Assembly (NCBI GenBank): GCA_036004365.1
Contig: DASYRN010000041.1
Coordinates: 1-64,000 of the forward strand
DNA length: 64,000 nucleotides
Source of the DNA: DP-36 sp036004365
GTDB lineage: Bacteria; Desulfobacterota; Binatia; UBA9968
Direction: 5' to 3'
The position numbers and the translations under genes are program-made. Positions 32,146-42,168 of this stretch are shown piece after piece. The notes beneath the pieces are model-generated. The model saw only the letters and a list, made by a program, of their open reading frames with translations, was not told the origin of the DNA and ran no database searches. How positions within the stretch are numbered: position 1 is the stretch's first letter; every line of letters begins with the position of its first letter.

Positions 32146-33993
32146 ATGTCTTCTATCGAGGAAAAACTGGAAGGCCTTCCCGCTGGCCCAGGTGTTTACC
32201 TGATGCGGGATCGGAACGGGAAGGTGATCTATGTTGGAAAAGCGAAAGATCTGAGAGCGCGGGTGCGCGCCTACTTCCGTCGCGGCGACGGGCGCTCCCA
32301 GATCGAGTTTCTTCTCCGCAAGGTGGGCGACTTCGAGTCGCTCGTCACCCAGAACGAGAAGGAAGCCCTGATCCTGGAAAACAACCTCATCAAGCAGTTC
32401 AAGCCGCGCTATAACATCCGCCTGAAAGACGACAAGAGCTACCTCAGTATCAAAGTCAACGTGCGGCATCCCTGGCCCAGAATCCTCGCGACGAGGAAAA
32501 TCGTTAAGGACGGCAGTCGTTATTTTGGCCCCTACTCGTCGGCGATTGCCGTGCGGGAGACTCTCGATATCATCGAAAAGCATTTTCTGCTTCGAAACTG
32601 CACGGAATACAACTTTAGAAATAGGTCGCGTCCTTGTCTGCAGTATCAGATCAAGCGCTGCTTAGCTCCCTGTGTTTTGCCCGTGGATCCGAAAGAGTAC
32701 CAAGAGAACCTCAGGCAGGCCATTCTGTTCATCGAAGGCAAGCAGCAGGAACTGCTGAGCGAGCTGAAGCGCAGGATGAAGGAAAAGGCCGAAGCGCTGG
32801 AATTCGAGGCGGCGGCGAAGATTCGGGACCAGATCCAGGCGGTCGAGAAAACCGTCGAAAGGCAGCGCATGGTTTCTCACTGGGGCGCGGACCAGGATAT
32901 CTTCGGACTCTATCGCGAAGGAGGATTTATCGAGGTACAGGTTCTTTTTGTCCGCCAGGGCAAACTGACGGGAAATCAAGCGTACTCGCTGGAAGATCTG
33001 GAGTTCTCCGATGAGGAGGTTATGGAATCGCTGCTCACTCAATTCTATCAGGGTGATCGATTTGTGCCTGACGAGATTCTTCTTCCCGTTGAGCTTGAAG
33101 ACAGGGAAGTCCGGGAAGAGTATTTGACTGAGCGCCGAGGAAAGAAAATTTCGCTTTTGTGTCCGCAAAGAGGAGACAAGCGCAGACTCGTGGAGATGGC
33201 GGTGCAGAATGCCCGGCAGAGTTTCTTTGAGCGGCACGACCAGGAAAAGGAAAGAGAAAAGATGCTCGTCGAGCTGCAGGGACGGCTGCGGCTCAAGCAC
33301 TACCCCCAGCGGATCGAGTGCTATGATATCTCCAACATTCATGGTTCGCATGCGGTCGGCTCCATGGTGACATTCATCAATGGAGAGCCGGAAAAGAAGT
33401 TCTACCGCCACTATCGCATCCGAACGATCGCCTCTGAGAACGGAGGGGATGATTTCGCCATGATGCACGAAGTCCTGAAAAGACGCTTTGCACGAGGGAT
33501 CCATGAAGGGGACTTGCCGGATCTCGTGGTGGTAGACGGTGGGAAAGGGCAGTTGGCGATGGCAATTGCCGCGATGCGCGAAGTGGGAGTGCCAGACGTG
33601 GACGTGATTGCGCTGGCGAAGATGCGCGTTCAATCTAATGCGCGAAGCTCGGAGATCCACCGGATCGAAGAGCGTGTCTTTTTACCAAGGCAAGCGAACC
33701 CGATTATTTTGCCTCGAAACTCCAACGCCTTATTTTTGCTTCAGCGGGTCCGCGATGAGGCGCACCGCTTCGCCATCACCTACCATAAGAAGCTTCGCGG
33801 GCGGGCGACACTCTATTCGGCTCTGGATAGGATTCCTGGGATCGGCGGGGTGCGCAAGAGAGCGCTTCTCCGCGCTTTCGGCAGCGTCAAGAAGATCGAG
33901 GAGGCGACTTTAGACGATCTGCTGAAGGTGCCGTCCATGAATGAAAAAGTCGCTCACCAAATCCTGCAGTCATTGAAACCGCCCTCCGTGTAG
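32146..33993 (+). CDS. uvrC: Excinuclease ABC subunit C
   Basis: This 615-residue nuclease makes both incisions around the lesion marked by UvrB. The N-terminal GIY-YIG domain is intact (GVYLMRDRNGKVIYVGKAKDLRAR in pieces). The Cys-rich segment RPCLQYQIKRCLAPC follows. The UVR motif (FEAAAKIRDQIQAVEKTVE) binds UvrB. The C-terminal RNase H-like endonuclease has YDISNIHGSHAVGSM and VVDGGKGQLAMA, and the tandem HhH region ends the protein (IPGIGGVRKRALLRAFGS). Length is standard. Confidence 0.97.
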   Translation: MSSIEEKLEGLPAGPGVYLMRDRNGKVIYVGKAKDLRARVRAYFRRGDGRSQIEFLLRKVGDFESLVTQNEKEALILENNLIKQFKPRYNIRLKDDKSYLSIKVNVRHPWPRILATRKIVKDGSRYFGPYSSAIAVRETLDIIEKHFLLRNCTEYNFRNRSRPCLQYQIKRCLAPCVLPVDPKEYQENLRQAILFIEGKQQELLSELKRRMKEKAEALEFEAAAKIRDQIQAVEKTVERQRMVSHWGADQDIFGLYREGGFIEVQVLFVRQGKLTGNQAYSLEDLEFSDEEVMESLLTQFYQGDRFVPDEILLPVELEDREVREEYLTERRGKKISLLCPQRGDKRRLVEMAVQNARQSFFERHDQEKEREKMLVELQGRLRLKHYPQRIECYDISNIHGSHAVGSMVTFINGEPEKKFYRHYRIRTIASENGGDDFAMMHEVLKRRFARGIHEGDLPDLVVVDGGKGQLAMAIAAMREVGVPDVDVIALAKMRVQSNARSSEIHRIEERVFLPRQANPIILPRNSNALFLLQRVRDEAHRFAITYHKKLRGRATLYSALDRIPGIGGVRKRALLRAFGSVKKIEEATLDDLLKVPSMNEKVAHQILQSLKPPSV

Positions 33994-34075
33994 ATCGCTC
34001 ATCCGGATGCGAGGTTGAAAACGAGTCGGCCGGTCCAGTCTTTCGCTCGGATTTCCTACTCATTTTCTGCGAATT

Positions 34076-36619
34076 GTGGTAGCAAGCAGTCCGGGAGCGA
34101 GAGAGTTGGAGCAGTCTGTCGGGGCAAAGATTTTGACCCCAACTATTCCCGACCCGGCACGGAGGGGATGGCTGGAGAGAAGCCCGTCTGTCTGGCTTGT
34201 CACGCCAACTCTCGCTCTTCTTGCGGGTCAGGCCATGGCCGCCGCACCGATTCTCCTCCCGTATTCTTGTTTGGGTTTGTTCATATTCCCTGCGCTGCTG
34301 TTGTTGCGCCGGACTTGGAGGCCGTGGGCGGGCTTGATCGTGGTGGCGGGCATCGCGTTCGGTTTGGGCTACGTCAGACATCGGCAGCTTCTTCATCCTG
34401 AATTTCCCGTGAACCACCTTCGTGTGGTCATGGATGAAGGATCGCAAATCTATCTTGAAGGCGTGCTCGGCTACGAGCCGGAAAGACTGCCGCACCGCAG
34501 CCGCTGGGTGGTCAAGGCTCAGAGGGTCTGGCACGCTACGGGCGCCCAGGAGATCACGGGCGATCTGTTGGTCGGTGTTCGCCAGGCGAGAAGGGAATGG
34601 CGTTACGGCGACAGGATACGATTTTGGGCACGGCCCCTGATTCCCCGCAACAGCGGAAATCCGGGTGGTTTCGATTACCCTTCGTTTCTGGCGCGGCGTC
34701 AGATCTATGCGACCGCTTTCCTAGAAAACGACGACAGAGTGGAATTGCTTGCGCGGCGGTCTTCCGGGGTGTGGCACGGAATCGAGGATCTACGGAGGAA
34801 GATCCGCCGATTTCTCGAAGGAAATTTTTCGGCGCGAAACGGGGCGCTTATGAAAGCGTTGGTGGTGGGGGATATGGGTGGGATTTCCAGGGAGGTACGG
34901 AACGACTTTACCGCGGCAGGCGTAAACCATGTTCTCTCGATCTCCGGGCTTCACGTGGGCATGCTCGGGTTGGTTATCTTTCTTGGCATCCGCTTCCTCG
35001 GCCTGTTCAGCACCGCTCTGTTGCTGCGGTGGAATTTGCTCAAGGTCGCAACCTTTTTCTCTTTTTTGGCCGTGTTGTTTTATACCGCTCTTGCCGGAGC
35101 GATGATCCCAACTGTCCGCTCAGCCATCATGATAAGCATCTACGAGTTGGCCGTCCTGTTAGATAGGGAAGAGGAGCTGTTCAGTAGCCTGGCGTTTGCC
35201 GCGCTTTGCATCGGTCTTGTTTGGCCCGGAGCAGTGATGGATATCTCGTTCCAGCTTTCTTTTCTTGCCGTTCTTTTTATTATCGCTGGTTTGCGAAAAG
35301 TGAATCAGTGGCGCTCCGTAGAGCGGCCGCGTGAGTTGCCCCAGGAGCGCCGTTGGTGGGCGAGAACTCTCCGGCCGGTCGGCCTGTATCTGGTGGTTCC
35401 TATCCTGGCGACCCTTGGAACCGGGCCTCTCATCGCTCACTATTTCGGCCATCTCTCACTGGTTGGATTTTTTTCCAACTTGGTTGTTGTTCCCCTGGTG
35501 GGTTTCGTGGCGGTGCCCCTAGGTCTTCTGATCGGCTTCCTGTCTCTCCTGGCCCCCGGGTTAGCGTTTTTCGTTGTCCAGTTGGCCGAGCCTGTCTTGT
35601 CTGTGACGCATGAGATGGTGCAGTTTTTCTCGCGCCTGCCTTTGGCGAGTATCGGTGTGCCCGCTCCCAATCTCTGGGAAGTCGGCATGCTCTATTTCCT
35701 GATTCTTTCGATCTTGTTTCTGCAGCGCAGAACCTCTCTGATGCTCTTACTCGGGATCGCGTGTCTGTGGGTCTTCGGAGAGAGTTACTACTGGTGGAAT
35801 GAGCGGTGGAGACGAACGGAATTGCGCGTAACCTATCTCAACGTGGGCCATGGCGATGCGGCGGTGGTGGAGTTTCCCGGCTCAAAAGTCTTGCTGGTTG
35901 ACGCGGGAGGAACCGCGACAGGAGAGTTCGATACCGGAGAAGGGATTATCGCCCCCTTTCTGCGCGCGCGGAAGATTCTTAAGGTAGATTACCTACTCGT
36001 CACCCATCCCAGAGTAGACCACTATGGCGGAATGCGAACCCTCGTGGAGCGGTTCGCGCCGGCGGAATTTTGGTCTGGACCCAGCAAAGGCCGCACTGTC
36101 CGCTACGAAGAGATGGATGCGGCAGTGCAAAAGTCAGCCATTCGCAAGATTTCTCTCAGTAGCCGGGAGCCGTGCCGCTTCATCGATGGCGTCAAGCTCT
36201 GTGTCCTTTATCCTGCGGAGTCCAACGGGGGTGACTTCTCCGTTGTTATCCGCTTGAGCTTCGGCGAAGTGCATTTTCTGTTTGCGAGCGACATCGAGGG
36301 AAGAGACGAAAAACTCCTGCTCCACCAGCAGACCGATCTTTCCAGCGCCGTTCTTAAGGTTCCGCGCCATGGCAGCCTCAGCTCCAGCACGGAGGAATTT
36401 ATCACAGCCGTTAAGCCGCAACTTGCGATCTTCTCTGTAGGTCGTAGAAACGCCTTCGGGCTTCCCAGAGAGGACATCGTCGCGCGCTATGCAAAGCTTG
36501 GCAGCCAAATTCTTCGTACGGATCAGGACGGCGCGATTATCGTAGAGACCGATGGGACGAGAATCCGATATCACACCTATCTGAGTGGTAAAGCGGGGGT
36601 GCTAATGCCTGGATTTTGA
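34076..36619 (+). CDS. comEC: ComEC/Rec2 family DNA-uptake channel protein
   Basis: The 847-residue protein starts at a GTG at 34076 without a visible ribosome site, so a slightly later start is possible. Order: N-terminal TM helices with DUF4131-like region (about 30-230), the Competence domain (about 260-540; LVVGDMGGISREVRNDFTAAGVNHVLSISGLHVGM in pieces) and a metallo-beta-lactamase-type domain (about 580-840) with LNVGHGDAAVVEFPGSKVLLVDAGG and THPRVDHYGGM. ComEC moves single-stranded DNA across the inner membrane during natural transformation, and the C-terminal domain is proposed to degrade the other strand. No other competence genes are in the window. Confidence 0.9.
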   Translation: MVASSPGARELEQSVGAKILTPTIPDPARRGWLERSPSVWLVTPTLALLAGQAMAAAPILLPYSCLGLFIFPALLLLRRTWRPWAGLIVVAGIAFGLGYVRHRQLLHPEFPVNHLRVVMDEGSQIYLEGVLGYEPERLPHRSRWVVKAQRVWHATGAQEITGDLLVGVRQARREWRYGDRIRFWARPLIPRNSGNPGGFDYPSFLARRQIYATAFLENDDRVELLARRSSGVWHGIEDLRRKIRRFLEGNFSARNGALMKALVVGDMGGISREVRNDFTAAGVNHVLSISGLHVGMLGLVIFLGIRFLGLFSTALLLRWNLLKVATFFSFLAVLFYTALAGAMIPTVRSAIMISIYELAVLLDREEELFSSLAFAALCIGLVWPGAVMDISFQLSFLAVLFIIAGLRKVNQWRSVERPRELPQERRWWARTLRPVGLYLVVPILATLGTGPLIAHYFGHLSLVGFFSNLVVVPLVGFVAVPLGLLIGFLSLLAPGLAFFVVQLAEPVLSVTHEMVQFFSRLPLASIGVPAPNLWEVGMLYFLILSILFLQRRTSLMLLLGIACLWVFGESYYWWNERWRRTELRVTYLNVGHGDAAVVEFPGSKVLLVDAGGTATGEFDTGEGIIAPFLRARKILKVDYLLVTHPRVDHYGGMRTLVERFAPAEFWSGPSKGRTVRYEEMDAAVQKSAIRKISLSSREPCRFIDGVKLCVLYPAESNGGDFSVVIRLSFGEVHFLFASDIEGRDEKLLLHQQTDLSSAVLKVPRHGSLSSSTEEFITAVKPQLAIFSVGRRNAFGLPREDIVARYAKLGSQILRTDQDGAIIVETDGTRIRYHTYLSGKAGVLMPGF

Positions 36620-36681
36620 GAGACCCGATGCGACCCAGCGTGAAAGTTTTAGCGGACGGGTTCTAAGAATTTCCGCAGAAA

Positions 36682-37518
36682 ATGTTTTCCTTGTTCATCG
36701 TGGCTTTCTTTTTTCTCTTTACCTCTCTTTGGGGCTTTTATATTTCCGTGAAACCGACAAAGATCGTCTCCGGAACCACGCCCAAGGATCTCGGACTCGA
36801 GTATGAAAAGGTTTCATTCACCACGGATGATAATGTGATGCTGCGGGGTTGGTGGATTCCCTGCAAGACAGAGTCGACAGCAAAGACGATCATCGCCCTG
36901 CACGGTTATCCCGCTGATAAAGGCAATATACTGCCGGCCATTGCCTTTTTAAGCCAAAGATACAACCTGCTCTTGTTCGATTTTCGCTATCTCGGGGAAA
37001 GCGGCGGCACAAACTCCACTGTTGGCGCTGAAGAGACGAGAGATTTGAGGGCGGCCGTTGATTTCCTTAAAGCGCGGGGAATTCAAGAGATCGGGGTATG
37101 GGGATTTTCCCTGGGCGGGGCCGTAGCTTTGATGGCAGCTTCAACGGTGCCGGACATAAAGAGTCTCGTTTCCGAGTCGAGCTACGCCCGGCTGGACCTC
37201 ATGGCCCCGGCGCTCTTTCAAATTCCGGTCCTCAGATATCCCCTTGCGTGGCTGACCGCTCTTTGGGCGAGGATATTTTTAGGCATCCGTCTGAGAGAGG
37301 TATCGCCCCAGGACAGCGCGAGAAACCTCGCGATTCCTGTTCTCATCATCCATTCCCAGGGCGATTATCTGATTCCGTTTCAACACGCGCTGCTGCTTCA
37401 AGAGGCGCTGAAGAACAATCCCAAAGCGGAGTTCTGGTTTCACGACAAGCTGCCGCATGGCCATCTCGCGGCGGAATACCAAAAACGAATCCTCGATTTT
37501 TTCGAAAGAAATCTCTAA
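36682..37518 (+). CDS. Membrane-anchored alpha/beta hydrolase
   Basis: The 278-residue protein has an N-terminal TM helix (FSLFIVAFFFLFTSLWGFYI) and then an alpha/beta-hydrolase fold. The oxyanion region is IIALHGYPADKG, the nucleophile elbow is GVWGFSLGGAVAL, the acid is probably in IIHSQGDYLIP, and the His lies in LPHGHLA. It belongs to the YqkD/BEM46-like group (COG1073). The substrate is unknown. It starts 62 bases after comEC, and its end overlaps the convergent molybdoenzyme gene by four bases. Confidence 0.8.
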   Translation: MFSLFIVAFFFLFTSLWGFYISVKPTKIVSGTTPKDLGLEYEKVSFTTDDNVMLRGWWIPCKTESTAKTIIALHGYPADKGNILPAIAFLSQRYNLLLFDFRYLGESGGTNSTVGAEETRDLRAAVDFLKARGIQEIGVWGFSLGGAVALMAASTVPDIKSLVSESSYARLDLMAPALFQIPVLRYPLAWLTALWARIFLGIRLREVSPQDSARNLAIPVLIIHSQGDYLIPFQHALLLQEALKNNPKAEFWFHDKLPHGHLAAEYQKRILDFFERNL

Positions 37519-39746
37519 GTCGATCCGTCCCGTCTTCTTGCCATGGCGCTAAAGATCTCTTCGGCTGTTATGGGCAGCGATTGGAGCCTTACTCCGACAG
37601 CATCTTCCACCGCGTTGGCAATAGCCGGGGCAACCGGGATGATCGCTGTCTCTCCAATCGCCATGCTGTTGTAGGGTCCTGATCCCGTGGGCGCTTCCGT
37701 GATCACGCTCTTGAAGTCCGGAATGTCCTGGATGGTCGGAATCTTATAGTCGCCGAAGTTCGCGGTGATGACTTTGCCTCCATCGACCATCAAATGCTCC
37801 ATGAGCGCGTACCCCATTCCCATCATGGCGCCTCCTTCGATCTGCCCCTGATGCATAAGCGGATTAAGCACGGTGCCGGTGTGATGGGCGGTCGTGAATT
37901 TCTTTAGCTTGATCTGGCCTGTTTCAGGATCCACTTCAACTTCAGCGACTTGCGCGCACATGGAGGCGTCGTGGACTTTTGTTCTGTCGTTATAGTAGCC
38001 TTCAGCGCGAATCGGCGCGCCCACTGCCTTGACGAGTTCGGCGTAGCTCATGCGCCGCTCGGCGCGGCGGTGAAGCACTCCGCCGTTGGCGATGATGACA
38101 TCTTCGGGCTTTCCGCCCAAATGTGCTGCCGCAGCCCTCTTGATTTCTTCTTTTACTTTGGTCGCCGCATCATAGGCGGCGTTGCCGTAAACTCGCGTGG
38201 CCCGACTCCCGCCCACGCCGGTGTCCTTCCGGCCGGTCCGGGTATCCAGAGACATGGCCTGAATTTTATCAAGTGGAACTTGAAGCTCTTCGGCGACAAT
38301 CTCACAAAGGACGGTATAGGTTCCGGCTCCCTGATCGAGCATGGCCGAGGCCACCGAGATCTGTCCGTTTTCGTCGATCGTAACGGTTACCGCTCCCTCG
38401 CCACCATTAGTGAGCCATTGGGTGAGCGCGATGCCCCGCCCGGTATTTTTTGGCTTCGGCTTGAAATAACCGGATTCTTTGAGCGCTATTTCAAGCGTTT
38501 CATGAGCTTTGATGTGGTGGACATCTCCCCCGGTGGGCAACTCGTCTCCGTCGCGCATGAGATTCTTGCGTCGAAGGTCGGCCGGGTCGATGCCCAATCT
38601 TCTCGCCACGAGATCCATCTGGCTCTCATTGGCGAACGCACCTTGAGGATCGCCCGGGGCCCGCATATGACCGCAAGGAACCTTGTTCGTGTAGACCATC
38701 CTCTCCTCGACGAGGGCGTGTGGGATTTTGTACGGGCCTGGGCACTCTCTTGGACCTTGCAGCAAGCCGTTGGGCTTGAAGGCGCCGTAGGCCCCGCTGT
38801 CAAAGATAAATTCCATATGGTGCGCGACAAGGGTCCCATCTTTTTTCACTCCGGTCCTAACTTTGATAATCGATGAGTGTCTTGGGTTGCCAGCCGTAAA
38901 CTCTTCGTCATAGTCCATGACCATCTTCACTGGGCGGCCGCTCTTGAGGGACAGGAAGTAAGCGACAGGAATATCCATGAAATCGCCTTTGCCGCCAAAG
39001 TCACCCCCGATATAGCAGGGATGAATGACGAGCTTCTCAGGGTCGATCCTTACGGCAGTAGCGACCTGATCCCGAACGACGTAGGGAACTTTGCTGCACG
39101 ACCAGATCTCTGCTCCGCCCGAAGGATCCGCCTTTGCCACGCAGGAATGCGGTTCGATATAGGCGTGGTGGACTTTGTTCGTCGTGAATGTGTTCTCCAC
39201 GACGATGTCGGACTGGCGGAATCCCAGCTCAAGATCTCCCTTCTTCCAGGAGATATAAATAAACGTATTGCTCGGCGTCTCCAGCTTGGCAGGGAGTCCC
39301 TTGTAACTCATCACGTCGGGATGGATCAAGGTCGCCATCGGCTTGATCGCCTCCGAAGGGTCCAGCACCGGCTCGAGCTCCTCATACTCGACTTCGATGA
39401 GAGCAAGAGCCTGCTCGGCCGCCTCTTCGGTTTCCGCCGCCACCGCGGCTACTTTTTCCCCAATGAATCGCACCACCCCGTCCGCCAGGATCGGCATGTC
39501 GTAGACCCGCCTGCCGATTCTGAGACCAGTGACATCTTCACCCGTGATCACGGTCTTAACTCCAGGGACTTGCCTGGCTCTATGGACGTCGATCCTTTTA
39601 ATACGCCCATACGAGATGGGGCTGCGCAGTACTTTTCCCCACAGCGTTCCAGGCAAAACCACATCGACTGCGTAAACCGCTTTCCCCGTAACTTTGTGCT
39701 CGCCTTCTACCCTAGGTGTAGGTCTGCCGACGATTTTTTTTGTCAC
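37515..39746 (-). CDS. Xanthine dehydrogenase-family molybdopterin-binding subunit
   Basis: A GTG at 39746 with AAGGAGAAGATC upstream starts this 743-residue protein. The first domain (GRPTPRVEGEHKVTGKAVYAVD in pieces, then PGTLWGKVLRSPISYGRI) and the large cofactor domain (GGDFGGKGD, DSGAYGAF, GGVLHRRAERRMS, AEVEVDPETGQIKL, then GESAIIP-like GETAIIPVAPAI) match aldehyde oxidase/xanthine dehydrogenase large subunits. These enzymes hydroxylate aldehydes, purines, aromatic acids or CO using molybdopterin cytosine dinucleotide. The small 2Fe-2S and FAD subunits are not in the neighbourhood. Which substrate it uses cannot be told from sequence alone. Confidence 0.85.
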   Translation of the reverse strand: MTKKIVGRPTPRVEGEHKVTGKAVYAVDVVLPGTLWGKVLRSPISYGRIKRIDVHRARQVPGVKTVITGEDVTGLRIGRRVYDMPILADGVVRFIGEKVAAVAAETEEAAEQALALIEVEYEELEPVLDPSEAIKPMATLIHPDVMSYKGLPAKLETPSNTFIYISWKKGDLELGFRQSDIVVENTFTTNKVHHAYIEPHSCVAKADPSGGAEIWSCSKVPYVVRDQVATAVRIDPEKLVIHPCYIGGDFGGKGDFMDIPVAYFLSLKSGRPVKMVMDYDEEFTAGNPRHSSIIKVRTGVKKDGTLVAHHMEFIFDSGAYGAFKPNGLLQGPRECPGPYKIPHALVEERMVYTNKVPCGHMRAPGDPQGAFANESQMDLVARRLGIDPADLRRKNLMRDGDELPTGGDVHHIKAHETLEIALKESGYFKPKPKNTGRGIALTQWLTNGGEGAVTVTIDENGQISVASAMLDQGAGTYTVLCEIVAEELQVPLDKIQAMSLDTRTGRKDTGVGGSRATRVYGNAAYDAATKVKEEIKRAAAAHLGGKPEDVIIANGGVLHRRAERRMSYAELVKAVGAPIRAEGYYNDRTKVHDASMCAQVAEVEVDPETGQIKLKKFTTAHHTGTVLNPLMHQGQIEGGAMMGMGYALMEHLMVDGGKVITANFGDYKIPTIQDIPDFKSVITEAPTGSGPYNSMAIGETAIIPVAPAIANAVEDAVGVRLQSLPITAEEIFSAMARRRDGST

Positions 39747-39942
39747 GATCTTCTCCTTTACCTTTCTTGGTTGAAGAGACTTGTCCCGGCGGTCTCAAGC
39801 GGCCAGTGATCTCAGAGAGGTTTCTTAACATAGGAGAGGAGCAGATTCCAAGCGATGCAAAAATGTGGGTAGTGAGCCATTTTGGCAGAGATCCTTCGCA
39901 TTGCTCAGAATGGGAATAATGTCCAAAAAGTGTGTGTCATTT

Positions 39943-40485
39943 CTACCTCGGACACAGATGCAAATACCATCGAAAATAAGCTTCACGATGATGTTGTGCC
40001 AGGCCTCGATGTTGTCGGTACTTGTGTTTCAGCCGAGCGAAGTAGCCTTCTAGTGCATTGGTAGATTTGGCAATTAAAGGATCGTCGAGGTAACGGAACA
40101 TGTCAGGCAAAGCAGCCAGCAACATGCTGCGGGCGCGCTTGAGATCGCTAAAGACCCAGCCCTTCTCTGGTGAGCGGGCAATGTGGCAGCCGTAACGGCG
40201 TTCCCAAGCATGAAGCTGCGAGAGGAAGCGATCGCGATCGGAAAGGTTGTGGAGGGACATGAGTTGGAGAAAAAGGGCTCTAAGATGTTTAGCGTCGGTG
40301 CGTTTGGGATGCTGCCTGCACCAACTGAGTCCTTGGCGTTGGATGTGCACCAGACAGCGCTGAATGAGGATCTCAGGCCATAATAGCCGCAAGATCCGCA
40401 CCAGGTGCGGATTGCCGTCTATGGTAGCGCTTGTGGGTACTAAGCCGAGTTGGAGTAAAGCCAAACAAAAGGATGTAGGTGCGCG
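39943..40485 (-). pseudogene. Truncated DDE transposase (IS256/IS1249-like)
   Basis: The minus-strand frame is open from 40710, but transposase similarity begins only near 40485 (LALLQLGLVPTSATIDGNP). It continues through LLWPEILIQRCLVHIQRQGL, a helical DRDRFLSQLHAWERRYG and the C-terminal STNALEGYFARLKHKYRQHRGL, which carries the catalytic Glu region of mutator-type enzymes. The N-terminal half, with the first catalytic Asp, is missing, and the upstream codons are antisense to another gene. No terminal inverted repeats were recognised. Confidence 0.65.
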
Positions 40486-40504
40486 GGCCCTTCGGCCGTC
40501 TCGG

Positions 40505-40888
40505 GAGCACCGTGGATGACTGTGAAGCACAGAACGCGGAAGCGTGGCGCTGTGTGGGCTACTCGAAACGCTATTGGAGGGTAAGGAGGATGTGTTCATC
40601 GCGTCTGCGGATCTACTGGAGAAGACGAAACAGACACCAGGCTTGCAATGGATCGGATCGACAAAGTCGTTGGGCACTTTTCTATCGAAGCTCGACTTTG
40701 TCTCGCGCAAAAACCCGGCTGGAAATAAACGCGTTTATGCCTTCGACCGCGACTCGTTGAACGATCTGAAACTAAGGTACACCCCTTCACCTTCCGAGAA
40801 TTTGATGTCAGATCCGTCCGAACCCGCGTCAAATGGCCGTGAGAACGACTTTTTCAAAGCGTCCGAAGGGGGGTCGTCTGACACATAG
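40505..40888 (+). pseudogene. C-terminal fragment of a phage/plasmid-type replication protein
   Basis: The frame ending at 40888 has LLETLLEGKEDVFIASADLLEKTKQ, then KSLGTFLSKLDFVSRKNPAGNKRVYAFDRDSLNDLKLRY in pieces. This resembles the winged-helix C-terminal part of element-encoded DUF3631-type or primase/helicase proteins. The upstream part has been replaced by the transposase fragment. Assignment is from memory of the pattern and is tentative. Confidence 0.4.
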
Positions 40889-41436
40889 AAAATCAGGCGC
40901 AAACCCGCACCGGGCTTGGCCCTCGGACACATCTGACATCAAAAAGCGGGGGGATAGAGGGGAAGCGGGAAAATGAGATCGGAAGAAGAGCAAGCCGAAA
41001 TAGTCAAAAGAGCGCTGTCTATATCCACCTGGGTTGATAGGTCGATGCCCCGCGGCGACAAAGAGCCTGGGGGTGAGACGGTCTGCGAACCCGTGCAACT
41101 TACCGGCGGCGCATGAAAGGCCTGTTGAGAGCCTGTTCCTGGCCGAGAACGAACCCGACGAAGTTGGCAAGATCCTGGCCGTGTGGAAACGTTTATTTGG
41201 GATCGATGTGGAAGAGGCGCGGAGACGGGACAATAGAATTCCGAAAGAGTTAAAGCCGGTAGGGGCACATCTAAAACTCTTGCGGCGCCGGCAGGGGTGA
41301 TCCAGTAGAGAAAAGATCAAAACGGGGGGATACCACACAGCCAGGGTCAGACCCGTGATCGTGTCTTTAAACGAAATTGCGATCGAAATTTTTTAAGCAA
41401 AGGATAAAAAAACCACAAAACGAGAAAGGAGTACCC
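40889..41436. other. Interval with a possible frameshifted small element gene
   Basis: About 550 bases. An ATG at 40973 opens a 47-codon frame (MRSEEEQAEIVKRALS) that stops at 41116. From there another frame continues with ESLFLAENEPDEVGKILAVW and KRLFGIDVEEARRRD to 41300. Together they read like one gene broken by a frameshift. No RNA gene or att site is seen here. Confidence 0.3.
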
Positions 41437-41941
41437 ATGCGAGAAAATGAAAACGAGAGCCCGGCGGAATTCGTCGAAGCGCAACGGATACAATCAGACC
41501 GAAATCATCCGGAGCATCAACGGTGGGCCAATGGAGATCCGGCGATCGTTGAGAAGATTGTGAAGGGGTACAAGGCAATGTATGGGAGCGGGGAAGCGGA
41601 GGCCCCACACAAACCGACTGTCCTTGATCCTGAGCTCGAGGCCGTGAAAAAGAAACACGAGTCTCAGGCCAGCGCGGAACCGGCCGACTCGGCAACTCCA
41701 TCTCCATCTCAACTCCGATCCGGCTCCGTGGGACTTCAACGAGGCCCAGAGGGAAGAGGCGCTCCGGCGAGATTATGGAGACTCTTACGAGGCCAAAGAG
41801 CAGGCTTTGCCGTCTGTTCTCGTGAAGCTTTTTGGCGACTTCGAGGATCGCCAATTTGTCAACGAGTTGTTTAACATAGTCGGGAATCATCCATCGGCCA
41901 GCAAATTGGTGTGGCACATTCGAGAAAAGCTAGGGACGTAA
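41437..41941 (+). pseudogene. Element-encoded acidic protein, frameshifted
   Basis: The ATG at 41437 follows GAAAGGAGTACCC. The first frame reads MRENENESPAEFVEAQRIQS and continues to about residue 85. From about 41700 the coding character moves to the next frame, which reads DPAPWDFNEAQREEALRRDYG, then SVLVKLFGDFEDRQFVNELFN and HPSASKLVWHIREKLGT, ending at the TAA at 41939-41941. The original frame turns into arginine-rich nonsense. One frameshift therefore splits the gene. No family is recognised. Confidence 0.55.
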
Positions 41942-41943
41942 AA

Positions 41944-42096
41944 ATGCTGGTCGGCGATCTTAATTTTGAGGTTTCGCCAGCGGTCGAAGGATTAAAGTTG
42001 CGCGTTTTTCTTAACGGCGTGCCGGGCACTGCTGTTGTGTCGGTAGTGACGAAAGAAGATATCCGGGGGCTGATTCAGTACTTGGAAGAAGTCTAA
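41944..42096 (+). CDS. 50-residue element protein
   Basis: The ATG at 41944 lies two bases after the stop of the previous gene. The product has a beta-rich pattern (MLVGDLNFEVSPAVEGLKLR, then FLNGVPGTAVVSVVTKEDI) and a short C-terminal helix (RGLIQYLEEV). It is probably co-translated with its neighbour. No family is recognised. Confidence 0.45.
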   Translation: MLVGDLNFEVSPAVEGLKLRVFLNGVPGTAVVSVVTKEDIRGLIQYLEEV

Positions 42097-42168
42097 TGGG
42101 TAGTGGTATCGATATCGATACCCTAAAACATGTTCAGCGATTAAAAAAAACTAAAGGAGGGATTTGAG

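Noticed and set aside
32662..33660. 332-codon minus-strand frame inside uvrC
   Set aside because: Antisense shadow of a conserved gene.
37950..39809. Two long plus-strand frames (308 and 310 codons) over the molybdopterin subunit gene
   Set aside because: The minus-strand product is a clear family member over its whole length; the opposite frames have no recognisable domain.
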